From NCBI GenBank assembly GCA_031278535.1, contig JAITKH010000031.1:1-7701 (forward strand): a stretch of 7,701 bases of DNA. Direction: 5' to 3'. This DNA is from Planctomycetota bacterium. Lineage in GTDB: Bacteria; Planctomycetota; SZUA-567. Of this stretch, positions 1-7,366 are shown piece by piece. How positions within the stretch are numbered: position 1 is the stretch's first letter; each line of letters opens with the position of its first letter. The notes under the pieces were generated by a model, which saw nothing but the letters and a program-made list of their open reading frames with translations, was not told where the DNA came from and did not search any database. Both the position numbers and the translations under genes were made by a program.

Positions 1-86
1 GCCTACGGGGAAGTGAATTCCCCTTCGGCATCAGAGGTCAATCCCGGAACAAACGGACTTTAGAATTTGTAAGGATTGAGACTGTA
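1..86 (+). repeat. Dispersed repeat, copy A (cut by window edge)
   Basis: This 86-base stretch matches the reverse complement of 7369-7454 without gaps, at 78 of 86 positions by manual alignment. Its first 34 bases also match 5725-5758 at about 30 positions. It starts with a GGGGAA/TTCCCC hairpin (7-12 with 18-23) around an EcoRI-like GAATTC core. It ends with attgagactgta (75-86), the same terminus as copy C. By comparison with copy C the element should continue left of base 1, so this copy is probably incomplete only because of the window edge. It encodes no evident protein. A non-autonomous mobile element or REP-like repeat is the likeliest identity. Confidence 0.8.
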
Positions 87-505
87 CCGCCCACTAGTGC
101 GAAACAATTTGAGAATCTCCCGTCGCCCAGGAACGATTTCGCGTTCAAGCGACTCGTGGGCGGGCGGAGGCATCTGTATTATCCGGCAAAATTTCTCCAG
201 TCCGTTCTCGACTTGCCGGAGGGGGAATGTAAAGACGTTTCCGTCATCGATTTGGCTTGACCGGATTGAAGTCGTTGACCTCCCATGCAGCCGTGTGTGA
301 AACGCTTGCCGAATTCGGGCAAAGGCTGGGCGGAGAAGAAAGAGGACAATGCTTAAAAAGGTGCGCACCCCTTGCGCCGATGTAAGGGTGAAGAAAAACC
401 TTTTCCAACAGCACCGATGTTTCGCATAATATGGGAGAAGGTTCACGATAGGGATAGGGGCGCCGCCGGAGCCGGGCGAGGCACCCCTTGGATCCGGGGC
501 CGGTC
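87..505. other. Spacer upstream of the two-gene unit
   Basis: I can support no gene here. A minus-strand reading frame runs from 446 to a stop at 60 that lies inside repeat copy A. Its C-terminal half looks moderately protein-like, but it has no recognisable domain and no good start site, so it may be chance or a decayed gene. Short palindromes are present: TTGCC/GGCAA arms at 306-310 and 318-322, and GGTGCGCACC at 360-369. Neither is followed by a T tract. The part next to 506 holds the possible promoter listed separately. Confidence 0.5.
402..430 (+). promoter_or_regulatory. Possible sigma70-type promoter for the two-gene unit
   Basis: TTTCCA (402-407) and CATAAT (425-430) are separated by 17 bases. 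They match the -35 and -10 consensus at 4/6 and 5/6 positions. Transcription would begin near 437, giving a leader of about 70 bases before the ATG at 506. The -35 is weak and short matches arise by chance, so this is only a candidate. Confidence 0.3.
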
Positions 506-2557
506 ATGCGTCTCCTGTCATCGCCTTTCTTCGTTTTTCTCCTTCTCGCCGCCGGAACGGTTCGGACGGGAGAACAGCATCCCTGGAACGACAAACGCGT
601 CTATTACGTGGTGGCGCAAGGCGGCAAATTGCGGGAAAAAGGCTATTTTGTCCGGCGAATCGGTTCCTGGCGCAAAGCCCCCTGCGTGGTAATCGAGGAG
701 GATCGGTTCTACTTCTTGGAGGGCGAAAGCCTTACTCCGGCCCGATCAGTCAAGGTCAGATCGATTACCACTCTGGACGGCCTGGCTATCCAACGCCACG
801 AGGAAACGATAATCGGCGGCTCCGGCCGGGAAACCATCGTGGTCGAAGACGGCGAAGCACATTTCGACAATTCCAACCCCTCCTATGGGGAACCGTTTGT
901 CCTCCCGGCTCCGGCCGGCCTGGTTTTCGACGTCAACGGCGAGTGGCTGGCGGCGCAATCCCCGCGAATCGGCGCCGAATACGAGGCGCGGGTGCTGGAA
1001 CGGCGGGCACGCAAGGTGCGGATCGAAACCGTCTCCATCCGCGAGAGGCTTTCTTCCGGCGGCGACCCGTCCGTATGGATCGCCGAGTTCAACTCCCCCG
1101 GCCGGACGCCGATGTTCGCGCGCTTCACCTCGGACGGACGTCTCATCCGCCTGGAATCGGGAAGCCTTATCTACCAGGTGGTGGGGCGGGATGATTTCGA
1201 ACTGGGCCGGGTGCCGCGAGAATCATCTCTGCCTCCGCTCCCTGGCGAGACTGTCGCCGCCGCTCCGGAGTTGGCGCCGCCCGTTCCGGCGCTGACTCCG
1301 ATTCACCAGGCGTCGCCGGTCCCGGCGGAGTCTGACGGCGGCGTTCCGGCCGGCCTCTCCATTCCCGCCTGGGACGGATTCGCCTGGATGGCCCTCCGCG
1401 CCAATCCTTCCGGCCTTTGGAACGGCGCCTTCCCCGACTCCGCGTATTCCCGTCTCGAATACGACGCTTCCGGCGTCGTTGTCGTATCGTTCCGAAACGC
1501 CCCCCGGGCAGGCGCCGACGCCGTCCTTCCGATGACCGCTTCCCCCGACGTTGCCGCCTTCCTTTCGGCGACGCCGCAATTGCCGGCCGCCGATCCGGCA
1601 ATCATCGGCGCCGCCCGACTAGCGACACTGGACGAAGGAACGCAGCGCGAAGAGAGGAATGCGCTCAGGGCAGTCAGCTTCCTCGCCGGCTGGATCAACC
1701 AGAACATTTCCCCGCTCCCCTGGAACGGCGGTGCTTCCCCGCCGGCCAGGACGCTCGCCGACCGCGCCGGCGACGCCCTGTCCGCCGCCCGCCTGTTCGC
1801 CGCCATGGTCCGGACCCTCGGGGCGCCCAGTCTGGTCTGCCAGGGCCTCCTCGTCCGCTCCGGCCGGGCGATCCCGCACGCCTGGAGCGAGGTTTGGATC
1901 GACGACGTCTGGATTCCCGTCGATGTCGCGGTGAACCGGGTTGGTCTGCCCGCCGGGTATATTCTTGCCGAACGTTCCAGACCGGACGGGGATTTTTACG
2001 GCGACTTTCCCTCCATCCTCCGATCTCCGGGAGCCGAGTTGATTCTCCTTTCCGCCGGCCGGGAAACGCCCGACGGAGAAATCGTCCGACTGGTGGCCGG
2101 GGAACATCGTACGTATGCCTGGGCGCGGGGCGAATGGCTTGCCAATCTCTACTGGGGCTTCGCCCTGCGGCTGCCGCCCGGCTGGATCGGATCGGCCAGG
2201 ATGGATTCGGTGGAGGCGTCCGATCCCGAGAGTCTGGCTTGGATCAAGTGCGAGGCCCTGCCCGGCGACTTCGTGGCTGATCGCACCGCCCTGGAAGACA
2301 TGATTTCAGGACTCCGGCGGAATCTTGGCCGTTTTCGCTTGGTGGACTCCCGGGTGACGGCCTTCGACGCCGACGGCGCCATGCCGGCTCTTTTCGCCGA
2401 CTTCTCTAGCCGTGCGGAAGGAGCGAATCTCCGCTGCCGGCAATATTTTTTGCCCCGGCGGCAGCGCGCCTTCCGGATTTCTTTCTGGGCCCCAATAAAT
2501 CGTTTCGACGAGTTCGCCCCGGCGTTCGACAGGATGCTGGCGTCATGGGAATTTTGA
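506..2557 (+). CDS. Exported transglutaminase-like protein, catalytic Cys replaced by Ala
   Basis: A 683-residue protein is predicted from the ATG at 506. An in-frame TTG at 488 would add six residues ahead of the signal peptide, so ATG is preferred; neither start has a strong Shine-Dalgarno. Residues 1-20 (MRLLSSPFFVFLLLAAG...) form a signal peptide, so export is expected. Residues about 25-235 look like a beta-rich N-terminal domain. Residues 240-290 are a Pro/Ala-rich linker. A transglutaminase-like core spans about 385-490: the His motif HAWSEVW (His458) and the Asp motif WIPVDV (Asp473) are clear. In the segment that normally reads G-D-C before the helix, the sequence reads G-D-A-L-S-A-A-R-L-F (Ala424, codon GCC at 1775-1777). 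Cys445 lies in a later strand and does not replace it. Protease or crosslinking activity is therefore unlikely; a binding or scaffold role is inferred. The C-terminal 120 residues (from LPPGW) form another small domain of uncertain family. The kinase gene follows after 25 bp. Confidence 0.85.
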   Translation: MRLLSSPFFVFLLLAAGTVRTGEQHPWNDKRVYYVVAQGGKLREKGYFVRRIGSWRKAPCVVIEEDRFYFLEGESLTPARSVKVRSITTLDGLAIQRHEETIIGGSGRETIVVEDGEAHFDNSNPSYGEPFVLPAPAGLVFDVNGEWLAAQSPRIGAEYEARVLERRARKVRIETVSIRERLSSGGDPSVWIAEFNSPGRTPMFARFTSDGRLIRLESGSLIYQVVGRDDFELGRVPRESSLPPLPGETVAAAPELAPPVPALTPIHQASPVPAESDGGVPAGLSIPAWDGFAWMALRANPSGLWNGAFPDSAYSRLEYDASGVVVVSFRNAPRAGADAVLPMTASPDVAAFLSATPQLPAADPAIIGAARLATLDEGTQREERNALRAVSFLAGWINQNISPLPWNGGASPPARTLADRAGDALSAARLFAAMVRTLGAPSLVCQGLLVRSGRAIPHAWSEVWIDDVWIPVDVAVNRVGLPAGYILAERSRPDGDFYGDFPSILRSPGAELILLSAGRETPDGEIVRLVAGEHRTYAWARGEWLANLYWGFALRLPPGWIGSARMDSVEASDPESLAWIKCEALPGDFVADRTALEDMISGLRRNLGRFRLVDSRVTAFDADGAMPALFADFSSRAEGANLRCRQYFLPRRQRAFRISFWAPINRFDEFAPAFDRMLASWEF

Positions 2558-2567
2558 ACCTCTTCGT

Positions 2568-2572
2568 GGAGG
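2568..2572 (+). promoter_or_regulatory. Ribosome binding site of the kinase gene
   Basis: GGAGG lies 10 bases before the ATG at 2583, inside the 25-bp gap after the upstream stop codon. It fixes the kinase start and, with the short gap and no terminator between the genes, supports a shared transcript. Confidence 0.75.
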
Positions 2573-2582
2573 CGCCCAAAAG

Positions 2583-5555
2583 ATGAACGAAGCGGCGGCG
2601 GAAGCCCTTTCCGCCGCGATCAACCGGAAGTTCCGCGATTTCGAGCCTTCCAAAGGAAGGGGGAAGCAGTCGGCAGCCGTCTCCGGTACGGAAACGCCCA
2701 CCGCCGGAGAAATGCTGGCGGCACTCGACTCGCCCTTCTACAAGAGGCTCGACAAGGCTGGAGGCGGCTTTCAGGCCAGCCTTCTCGACAATGGCGAAGA
2801 CGATCCGTCGCGCCGCGACTATGGCGAGCGCTACCGCTATGTCGCGCGGTTGGGGGAAGGCGGACAGGGTCGGGTGCTCTGTTTTCACGACGCCGTTCTT
2901 GATCGCGACGTCGCCATCAAGGTTCTGAAGCCACCCCACACGGAAGAGCGCGAGCGCCAGCTTGAGAACGAGGCCCGGGTTGGCGGGGCGCTCGAACATC
3001 CGAACATCCTCCCCACCTACGATCTTTCCTGCGACGAGACTGGCAGCCCTTTCCTGGTCATGCGGAAGGTCGAGGGGATAAGCCTGGACGAACTGCTCAA
3101 AACGGCCCATGACGACGGGGACGGCGCCGCCCCCGGCCGGGATCGCCGGCTCCTGGACATATTCCTGCAGGTCTGCCACGCCATTGAATACGCTCATTCG
3201 CGCGGCGTCCTGCACCTGGATATCAAGCCGCAGAACGTCAAGGTCGGAACGTTCGGCCAGGTCTATGTCTTGGACTGGGGCTTCGCTTCGCGGAAGAAGG
3301 ACAGCCCGGCGATGGTGGCCGGCACCCCGCTGTTCATCGCCCCCGAACGCTTCCGGCCGGGCCGGCCGGACGAGCGCTGCGACGTCTATTCCCTCGGCGT
3401 CATGCTGTACCGCATTCTGACGAACCGGCTTCCCCGCGAAGTTGGCAAGACCTCTTTCAAGGAATTCCGGGAACGTCTGGACGATTTTCCCGTCATCCCG
3501 CCCCGCCGGCGCGATCCGGCTCTCCGCCGCGATCTCGACGCCATCGTCATGAAAGCGCTCAAGGACGAGCCTGTCGAACGGTACCAGTCGGTGGCGGAAC
3601 TCAAGGGCGATCTGGAACGTTTCCTTAACAGCCTGCCGATTAGCGCCCGACGGGTGGGATGGTTCGGGCGCTTCTGGAAATGGACTCGGCGGCATCGGGC
3701 CTTCGTCTGCGCCGTGGCGGCCATACTGGCGGCGGCGGTCTATACCGGAATGGCGTCTGTCCGGGCGAAACGACTGGCCGAGGCGGCGGTCGCGGCCCAA
3801 CGGCAAGTTGCGCAGGAACAGCGCCGCCGCGAGCAGGCCGGCCGGGAGTTGGCCCTGGCGCTGGAGGCGCGCAGGCGCCAGGAGGAAGAGCGGCGGGAAA
3901 TTCTACGCCGCCGCGCCGCCGCCCGGGTGCCGATGGAAAAGGGAATGGACATCATGGACAAGTCCCTGCCGGCGGTGGACAAGGAAAGGGACAGGGGGAA
4001 GCGGCTCGAACTGCTCCGGCCGGCCATTGATTTTTTCACCCAGGCGCTGTCCATAATCGAACCGGACGAGATCAGGAACCGTGACGCGGCCGAAGCGTAC
4101 TACCTCCGGGCCCGGGCTTTCGAGCGGGCGCGGGAAATCTCCCGCGCCGTTGCCGATTACCGCGCCGCCTACGAGCGGGACGAATCCTTCATTATGGCCC
4201 GGTATTACCTCGGATTCATCTACTTCAACAACATGGACCGGGACGTGAAGAACGCCTTGGCCGAATTCGAGGCGATGAACGCGGTTGATCCGGGGAACGA
4301 ATTTTCGGAAATCGGCATGGCGTATATCGAGGCCCACACCGGCTACGAAGCCAAAGCTCTGGCGCGGACGGATCGCATTGAGGCGAGGGAAAAGGCGATC
4401 AGGCGAGAGGCCGGTCGGCCGGAAGAGGCCTGGGACAACGCCGGCCTTTACAACATCTGGCTGATCCGGGGCCGCATTTACGGAAACCGCGAGGGCGGAT
4501 TCTACGATCCCGAAAAGGCGATCGCCGCCTACGCCAACTACTGCCGCTATGATCCGGAGAAACCCGCGCCCTACATCAACAGCGGCGTCCTCCACCTGGC
4601 TTTGCGGGAGCGGGCCGTCAGGCGAAACGACGGCGCCGAGGCACAACGGCGGCTGGATCTGGCCCTGGCTGAGTTCAATCAAGCCCTGGCGACCGATCCG
4701 TCTTCAAAATTGGCGCTCCAGCACCGAGGGTTCGCTCTCTTCAAATACAAGAACTTGCTTGACGAGGGTCAGCGGGATATCGAAGCGGCTATCGCCCTCG
4801 ATCCCGGCTACGTCGCCGCCATTATGGATCTCGCCGCCATTTACGAAACCAGGGGGCAATTCGACTTGGCGGAAAAAGCCTACGAACGCATCCGGGAAAT
4901 CAACCCAAACCATCCCAATCTCGAATACCGGCTGGGCATCCTCCATTTCTACGCCAACCGGCTGCCCGAGGCGGAGGCCGAACTGTCGACAGCCATCGGA
5001 AAGGCTCCGGATGAATTTTCCCGCGCCGTCCGCCTCCACCGGAGGGGAATGATTCGTTTCCTCCGGGGCGAGCATAAGGATGCTGTCGAGGACTTCGGGC
5101 AATCCATCGCCCGACGGCGGGAGGGGAAAATTTATCCCGCCCTGATGCGCTGGCTGGCCGAGACCCGCCTTGGCGCCGAACCGGACAAGGTCGAATTCGC
5201 CAGAAACATCGACTCCGGCGCGGACAAACCTTGGCTCGCCATAGTGGCAAGCATCTACCTGGACGAAGAACCTTTCGGAGAGGACCAGGCCTTGGGGCTC
5301 GCCACCAATCCCGAGGCTATCTGCGAAACCGGCTTCTACCTCGGCGCCCGAGCCTGGGTCCGGGGCGAAACGGTGAATGCCCTCGCCTTCCTCGAACTCG
5401 CCGTCAATTCGAACGTTCGCGTGTTCATGGAATACACGATGGCCAGGATTCTGCGCGACCGGTTGATGCAGGAACAAAACGAATCACAGCGCCTCCCCGA
5501 TCGGGTGGAGGCGGTCGCCACAAGGGAAGGAGAGGCGGAAACGCCGCCGCCCTGA
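2583..5555 (+). CDS. Membrane-anchored Ser/Thr protein kinase with periplasmic TPR tail
   Basis: A 990-residue protein of the bacterial Hanks-type kinase family. After an 80-residue polar N-terminal stretch, the kinase domain (about 84-347) shows a Gly-rich loop GEGGQGRV (91-98), VAIKVLK with Lys113, a likely helix-C Glu130, catalytic loop HLDIKPQN (211-218; Asp213, Lys215, Asn218), DWG (231-233), GTPLFIAPE (247-255) and CDVYSLG (Asp267). The ATP- and Mg-binding residues are kept, so phosphotransfer is plausible. The usual HRD arginine is Leu212, making it a non-RD kinase. A basic stretch (356-371) precedes one membrane helix (about 373-393), which suggests kinase-in, C-terminus-out topology. 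An Arg/Glu/Ala-rich coiled coil follows (about 395-448). Eight or nine TPR-like repeats, some degenerate, span about 470-846; clear ones lie at 708-742, 743-777 and 778-811. The last 140 residues are helical with a polar tail. The substrate is unknown; the exported protein upstream is the obvious partner to test. Confidence 0.92.
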   Translation: MNEAAAEALSAAINRKFRDFEPSKGRGKQSAAVSGTETPTAGEMLAALDSPFYKRLDKAGGGFQASLLDNGEDDPSRRDYGERYRYVARLGEGGQGRVLCFHDAVLDRDVAIKVLKPPHTEERERQLENEARVGGALEHPNILPTYDLSCDETGSPFLVMRKVEGISLDELLKTAHDDGDGAAPGRDRRLLDIFLQVCHAIEYAHSRGVLHLDIKPQNVKVGTFGQVYVLDWGFASRKKDSPAMVAGTPLFIAPERFRPGRPDERCDVYSLGVMLYRILTNRLPREVGKTSFKEFRERLDDFPVIPPRRRDPALRRDLDAIVMKALKDEPVERYQSVAELKGDLERFLNSLPISARRVGWFGRFWKWTRRHRAFVCAVAAILAAAVYTGMASVRAKRLAEAAVAAQRQVAQEQRRREQAGRELALALEARRRQEEERREILRRRAAARVPMEKGMDIMDKSLPAVDKERDRGKRLELLRPAIDFFTQALSIIEPDEIRNRDAAEAYYLRARAFERAREISRAVADYRAAYERDESFIMARYYLGFIYFNNMDRDVKNALAEFEAMNAVDPGNEFSEIGMAYIEAHTGYEAKALARTDRIEAREKAIRREAGRPEEAWDNAGLYNIWLIRGRIYGNREGGFYDPEKAIAAYANYCRYDPEKPAPYINSGVLHLALRERAVRRNDGAEAQRRLDLALAEFNQALATDPSSKLALQHRGFALFKYKNLLDEGQRDIEAAIALDPGYVAAIMDLAAIYETRGQFDLAEKAYERIREINPNHPNLEYRLGILHFYANRLPEAEAELSTAIGKAPDEFSRAVRLHRRGMIRFLRGEHKDAVEDFGQSIARRREGKIYPALMRWLAETRLGAEPDKVEFARNIDSGADKPWLAIVASIYLDEEPFGEDQALGLATNPEAICETGFYLGARAWVRGETVNALAFLELAVNSNVRVFMEYTMARILRDRLMQEQNESQRLPDRVEAVATREGEAETPPP

Positions 5556-5587
5556 AGCCGCAGGGCGCCAGACGTCGGGAGACAGAC

Positions 5588-5635
5588 AAAAAACGGGAAC
5601 GTTTCTCCATAAAGAAACGCCCCGGTAATTTGTTT
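5588..5635. terminator. Bidirectional intrinsic terminator between convergent genes
   Basis: Arms CGTTTCT (5600-5606) and AGAAACG (5613-5619) flank a six-base loop. The stem extends with CGGG (5594-5597) and CCCG (5621-5624) across a small internal loop. Read on the + strand, GTAATTTGTTT follows, ending the kinase transcript about 40 bases after its stop. Read on the minus strand, the hairpin is followed by TTTTTT (complement of 5588-5593), the stronger tail, suited to ending the gap transcript that arrives from the right. Confidence 0.7.
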
Positions 5636-5674
5636 CGCACCCGGTTTTTTGGCGGCGGATCAGCGCTCCACGGA

Positions 5675-5782
5675 ATCTCCTTCTTCGATGTGAGACTGTA
5701 TGGAATACTGGCAATCCACCTTTCGCCTCCGGGGAGGTGAATTCCCTTTCGGCATCGGATATCGATTCCGGGCAAACAGATT
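5675..5782 (+). repeat. Dispersed repeat, copy B (diverged)
   Basis: Bases 5725-5758 match the start of copy A at about 30 of 34 positions, including GAATTC and cggcatc. The match continues with indels to about 5782 (cgggcaaacagatt against cggaacaaacggactt). Upstream, tgagactgta (5691-5700) lies where copy C has tgagattttac, and a TCTC...GAGA remnant (5676-5694) may be the decayed hairpin. The copy lies in the presumed 3' untranslated part of the minus-strand gap transcript. The left boundary is uncertain. Confidence 0.6.
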
Positions 5783-5840
5783 GCGGCGCCGGCAAAGTCG
5801 CCTTTTCAGCGCACCGGGCTCCGGTTCCCGTCGGGTCTCC

Positions 5841-6845
5841 CTATAAGGTCGCCATGTACTCGATCAAGTCCACGACCTTGCAGGAATATCCCCATTCGTT
5901 GTCATACCAGGCGACCAGCTTCATGAAGCTGGGGTTGAGCATGATGCCCGCCTTGGCGTCAAAGATGGAAGTGCGGGGATCGCCGATGAAGTCGGACGAA
6001 ACCACATCCTCGTTGACATAGCCCATAATCCCCTTCATTTCTCCCTGCGAAGCTTTCAGCATCGCCTCGCAGACCGCCTCGTAGGTGGCGGCCTTCTCAA
6101 CGCGGCAGGTGAGATCGACGACCGAGACGTCCAGGGTGGGTACTCGGATGGACATGCCGGTGAGCTTGCCCTTGAGCGCGGGGATGACCTTGGTTACCGC
6201 CTTGGCGGCGCCGGTCGACGAGGGAATGAGGTTGTAGGCGGCCGCCCGACCGCCGCGCCAATCCTTGGCCGATGGGCCGTCCACCGTTTTCTGGGTGGCG
6301 GTGGTGGAGTGGACGGTGGTCATCAAGCCTTCCACCATGGTGAAATTGTCGTGAACGATCTTGGTGAGGGGAGCGAGACAGTTGGTAGTGCAGCTCGCGT
6401 TCGAGACGATGTGCATGTCCGGGGTGAGCGTCTTGTGGTTGACGCCCATGACGAACATGGGAGTGTCGTCCTTGGAGGGGCCGGACATGACTACTTTTTT
6501 CGCGCCGGCCTTGATGTGCGCCTCGGCTTTCTCCTTGGTGAGGAAAATGCCGGTCGATTCGACTATGTAATCGGCCCCGACGTCGCCCCACTTGAGGACG
6601 GACGGATCCTTTTCGCCGGTGATGCGCATCTTTTTTCCGTTCACCGCCAAATTTGATCCGTCAACGGAGACATCGCCGCCGAACTTGCCGTGGATGGTGT
6701 CGAATTTGAGCATGTAGGCGAGGTAGGGGGCATCGAAAAGATCGTTGACTCCCACCACCTCCACGTCCGGCCGGCCGATGGCGGCGCGGAAGACCAGACG
6801 GCCGATGCGGCCAAATCCGTTGATGCCGATTCTCACCTTGGACAT
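5841..6845 (-). CDS. gap: Glyceraldehyde-3-phosphate dehydrogenase, type I (NAD-dependent)
   Basis: The 334-residue protein catalyses oxidative phosphorylation of glyceraldehyde-3-phosphate to 1,3-bisphosphoglycerate in cytoplasmic glycolysis, reversibly in gluconeogenesis. The Rossmann motif GINGFGRIGR (7-16) is intact. Asp35 in VNDLFD is the residue that binds the adenosine ribose in NAD-dependent enzymes. SNASCTTNCLAPL gives catalytic Cys152, and TVHSTTATQ gives His179. DWRGGR, IPSSTGAAKAV and WYDNEWGYS also match the family. Overall it resembles the E. coli GapA group closely, full length and without disruptions. A TTG at 6851 would add MH, but the AGGAG site abuts it and sits six bases before the ATG at 6845, so ATG is the start. 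It is transcribed alone and converges on the kinase gene. No pgk or tpi neighbour is visible, so it appears as a single-gene unit. Confidence 0.98.
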   Translation of the reverse strand: MSKVRIGINGFGRIGRLVFRAAIGRPDVEVVGVNDLFDAPYLAYMLKFDTIHGKFGGDVSVDGSNLAVNGKKMRITGEKDPSVLKWGDVGADYIVESTGIFLTKEKAEAHIKAGAKKVVMSGPSKDDTPMFVMGVNHKTLTPDMHIVSNASCTTNCLAPLTKIVHDNFTMVEGLMTTVHSTTATQKTVDGPSAKDWRGGRAAAYNLIPSSTGAAKAVTKVIPALKGKLTGMSIRVPTLDVSVVDLTCRVEKAATYEAVCEAMLKASQGEMKGIMGYVNEDVVSSDFIGDPRTSIFDAKAGIMLNPSFMKLVAWYDNEWGYSCKVVDLIEYMATL

Positions 6846-6851
6846 GTGCAA

Positions 6852-6856
6852 CTCCT
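6852..6856 (-). promoter_or_regulatory. Ribosome binding site of gap
   Basis: AGGAG (within AAAAGGAGT on the minus strand) lies six bases upstream of the ATG at 6845. The spacing is ideal for that ATG and impossible for the in-frame TTG at 6851, so it decides the start. Confidence 0.85.
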
Positions 6857-6877
6857 TTTCATAGACAATAACAGCTC

Positions 6878-6897
6878 GAGCGTCCGGCGTAACGCTC
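6878..6897 (-). promoter_or_regulatory. Hairpin in the gap leader
   Basis: Perfect six-base arms GAGCGT and ACGCTC enclose an eight-base loop, about 20 bases upstream of the ribosome binding site and downstream of the predicted transcription start. There is no T tract, so it is not a terminator. It could stabilise the mRNA or bind a regulator, or be incidental. Confidence 0.35.
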
Positions 6898-6916
6898 CGC
6901 TAAGACATTCTCAATA

Positions 6917-6945
6917 AGTATATCTAACTTTGGTCGCCTGTGCAA
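6917..6945 (-). promoter_or_regulatory. Sigma70-type promoter of gap
   Basis: On the minus strand TTGCAC (complement of 6940-6945) and TATACT (complement of 6917-6922) are exactly 17 bases apart in a locally AT-rich stretch. The -10 matches 5/6 of consensus and the -35 matches TTG plus weaker positions. The start would be near 6910, giving a leader of about 65 bases that contains the hairpin at 6878-6897. Confidence 0.6.
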
Positions 6946-7366
6946 ATGAAATCGGGAAATTTCGACCGATTGAACAGGACTTGGGCATGAAAATGCCCCG
7001 GAAGCGTTCACTGGCCAAAAAGGATGTTGGCTTATGTCCTTGAATCAGGGACGAATGCATCATTTCATATGCGAAACAATGATTTGATTTTCGCGCCCAC
7101 CCATTTGCGGACATGAGCCAGGATGTTTTGCGCGGCTTTTGCATGCTTGTTTTCCGGAAACCGTAATATTTCGTTGAAAACCGAGCCTTCTCGGGCGGCC
7201 GTGTGCCCAAAAAACCTTAAAAACGGCGTTTTCAACCCGTGAACACATACAATAACCCTCCCCGGCCATTTGTGAACTTTTCAAGATCACCCTGCCCAAG
7301 CGAGGGCGTATGCAAGGAGTTCCTGGATTTTGGTCATGCTGGAACGGGGAGACGAGCTATGTGGTC
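6946..7366. other. AT-richer intergenic spacer without a supported gene
   Basis: I see no convincing gene on either strand: open frames lack ribosome sites and known motifs. The stretch holds small structures: GGGCAT/ATGCCC arms around a GAAA loop (6983-6998), the palindrome TTTCCGGAAA (7151-7160), and CCGAG/CTCGG arms (7181-7194) followed on the minus strand by TTTT, a weak terminator candidate. None can be assigned a role. The base composition differs from the GC-rich genes on either side. Confidence 0.55.

Noticed and set aside
60..446. Minus-strand open frame of 128 codons overlapping repeat copy A
   Set aside because: It has no recognisable domain, no ribosome site and ends inside the repeat. 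The last residues (YSLNPYKF) recur at copy C only because the DNA repeat is conserved. It may be a decayed gene but cannot be supported as a CDS.
1167..1806. Long open frames antisense to the transglutaminase-like gene
   Set aside because: They are Arg/Gly/Pro-rich translations typical of shadow frames in GC-rich DNA; the sense frame has a signal peptide and conserved motifs.
2406..3806. 466-codon minus-strand frame antisense to the kinase
   Set aside because: It is opposite clear kinase motifs and shows no domain of its own; a GC-rich shadow frame.
5813..5825. ACCGG/CCGGT hairpin just after the gap stop codon as its terminator
   Set aside because: The loop is only three bases and no T tract follows on the minus strand; the hairpin at 5594-5624 is far better.
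6911..7210. Minus-strand frame of 99 codons upstream of gap
   Set aside because: It overlaps the gap promoter, has no motif or plausible start site, and lies in AT-richer spacer.
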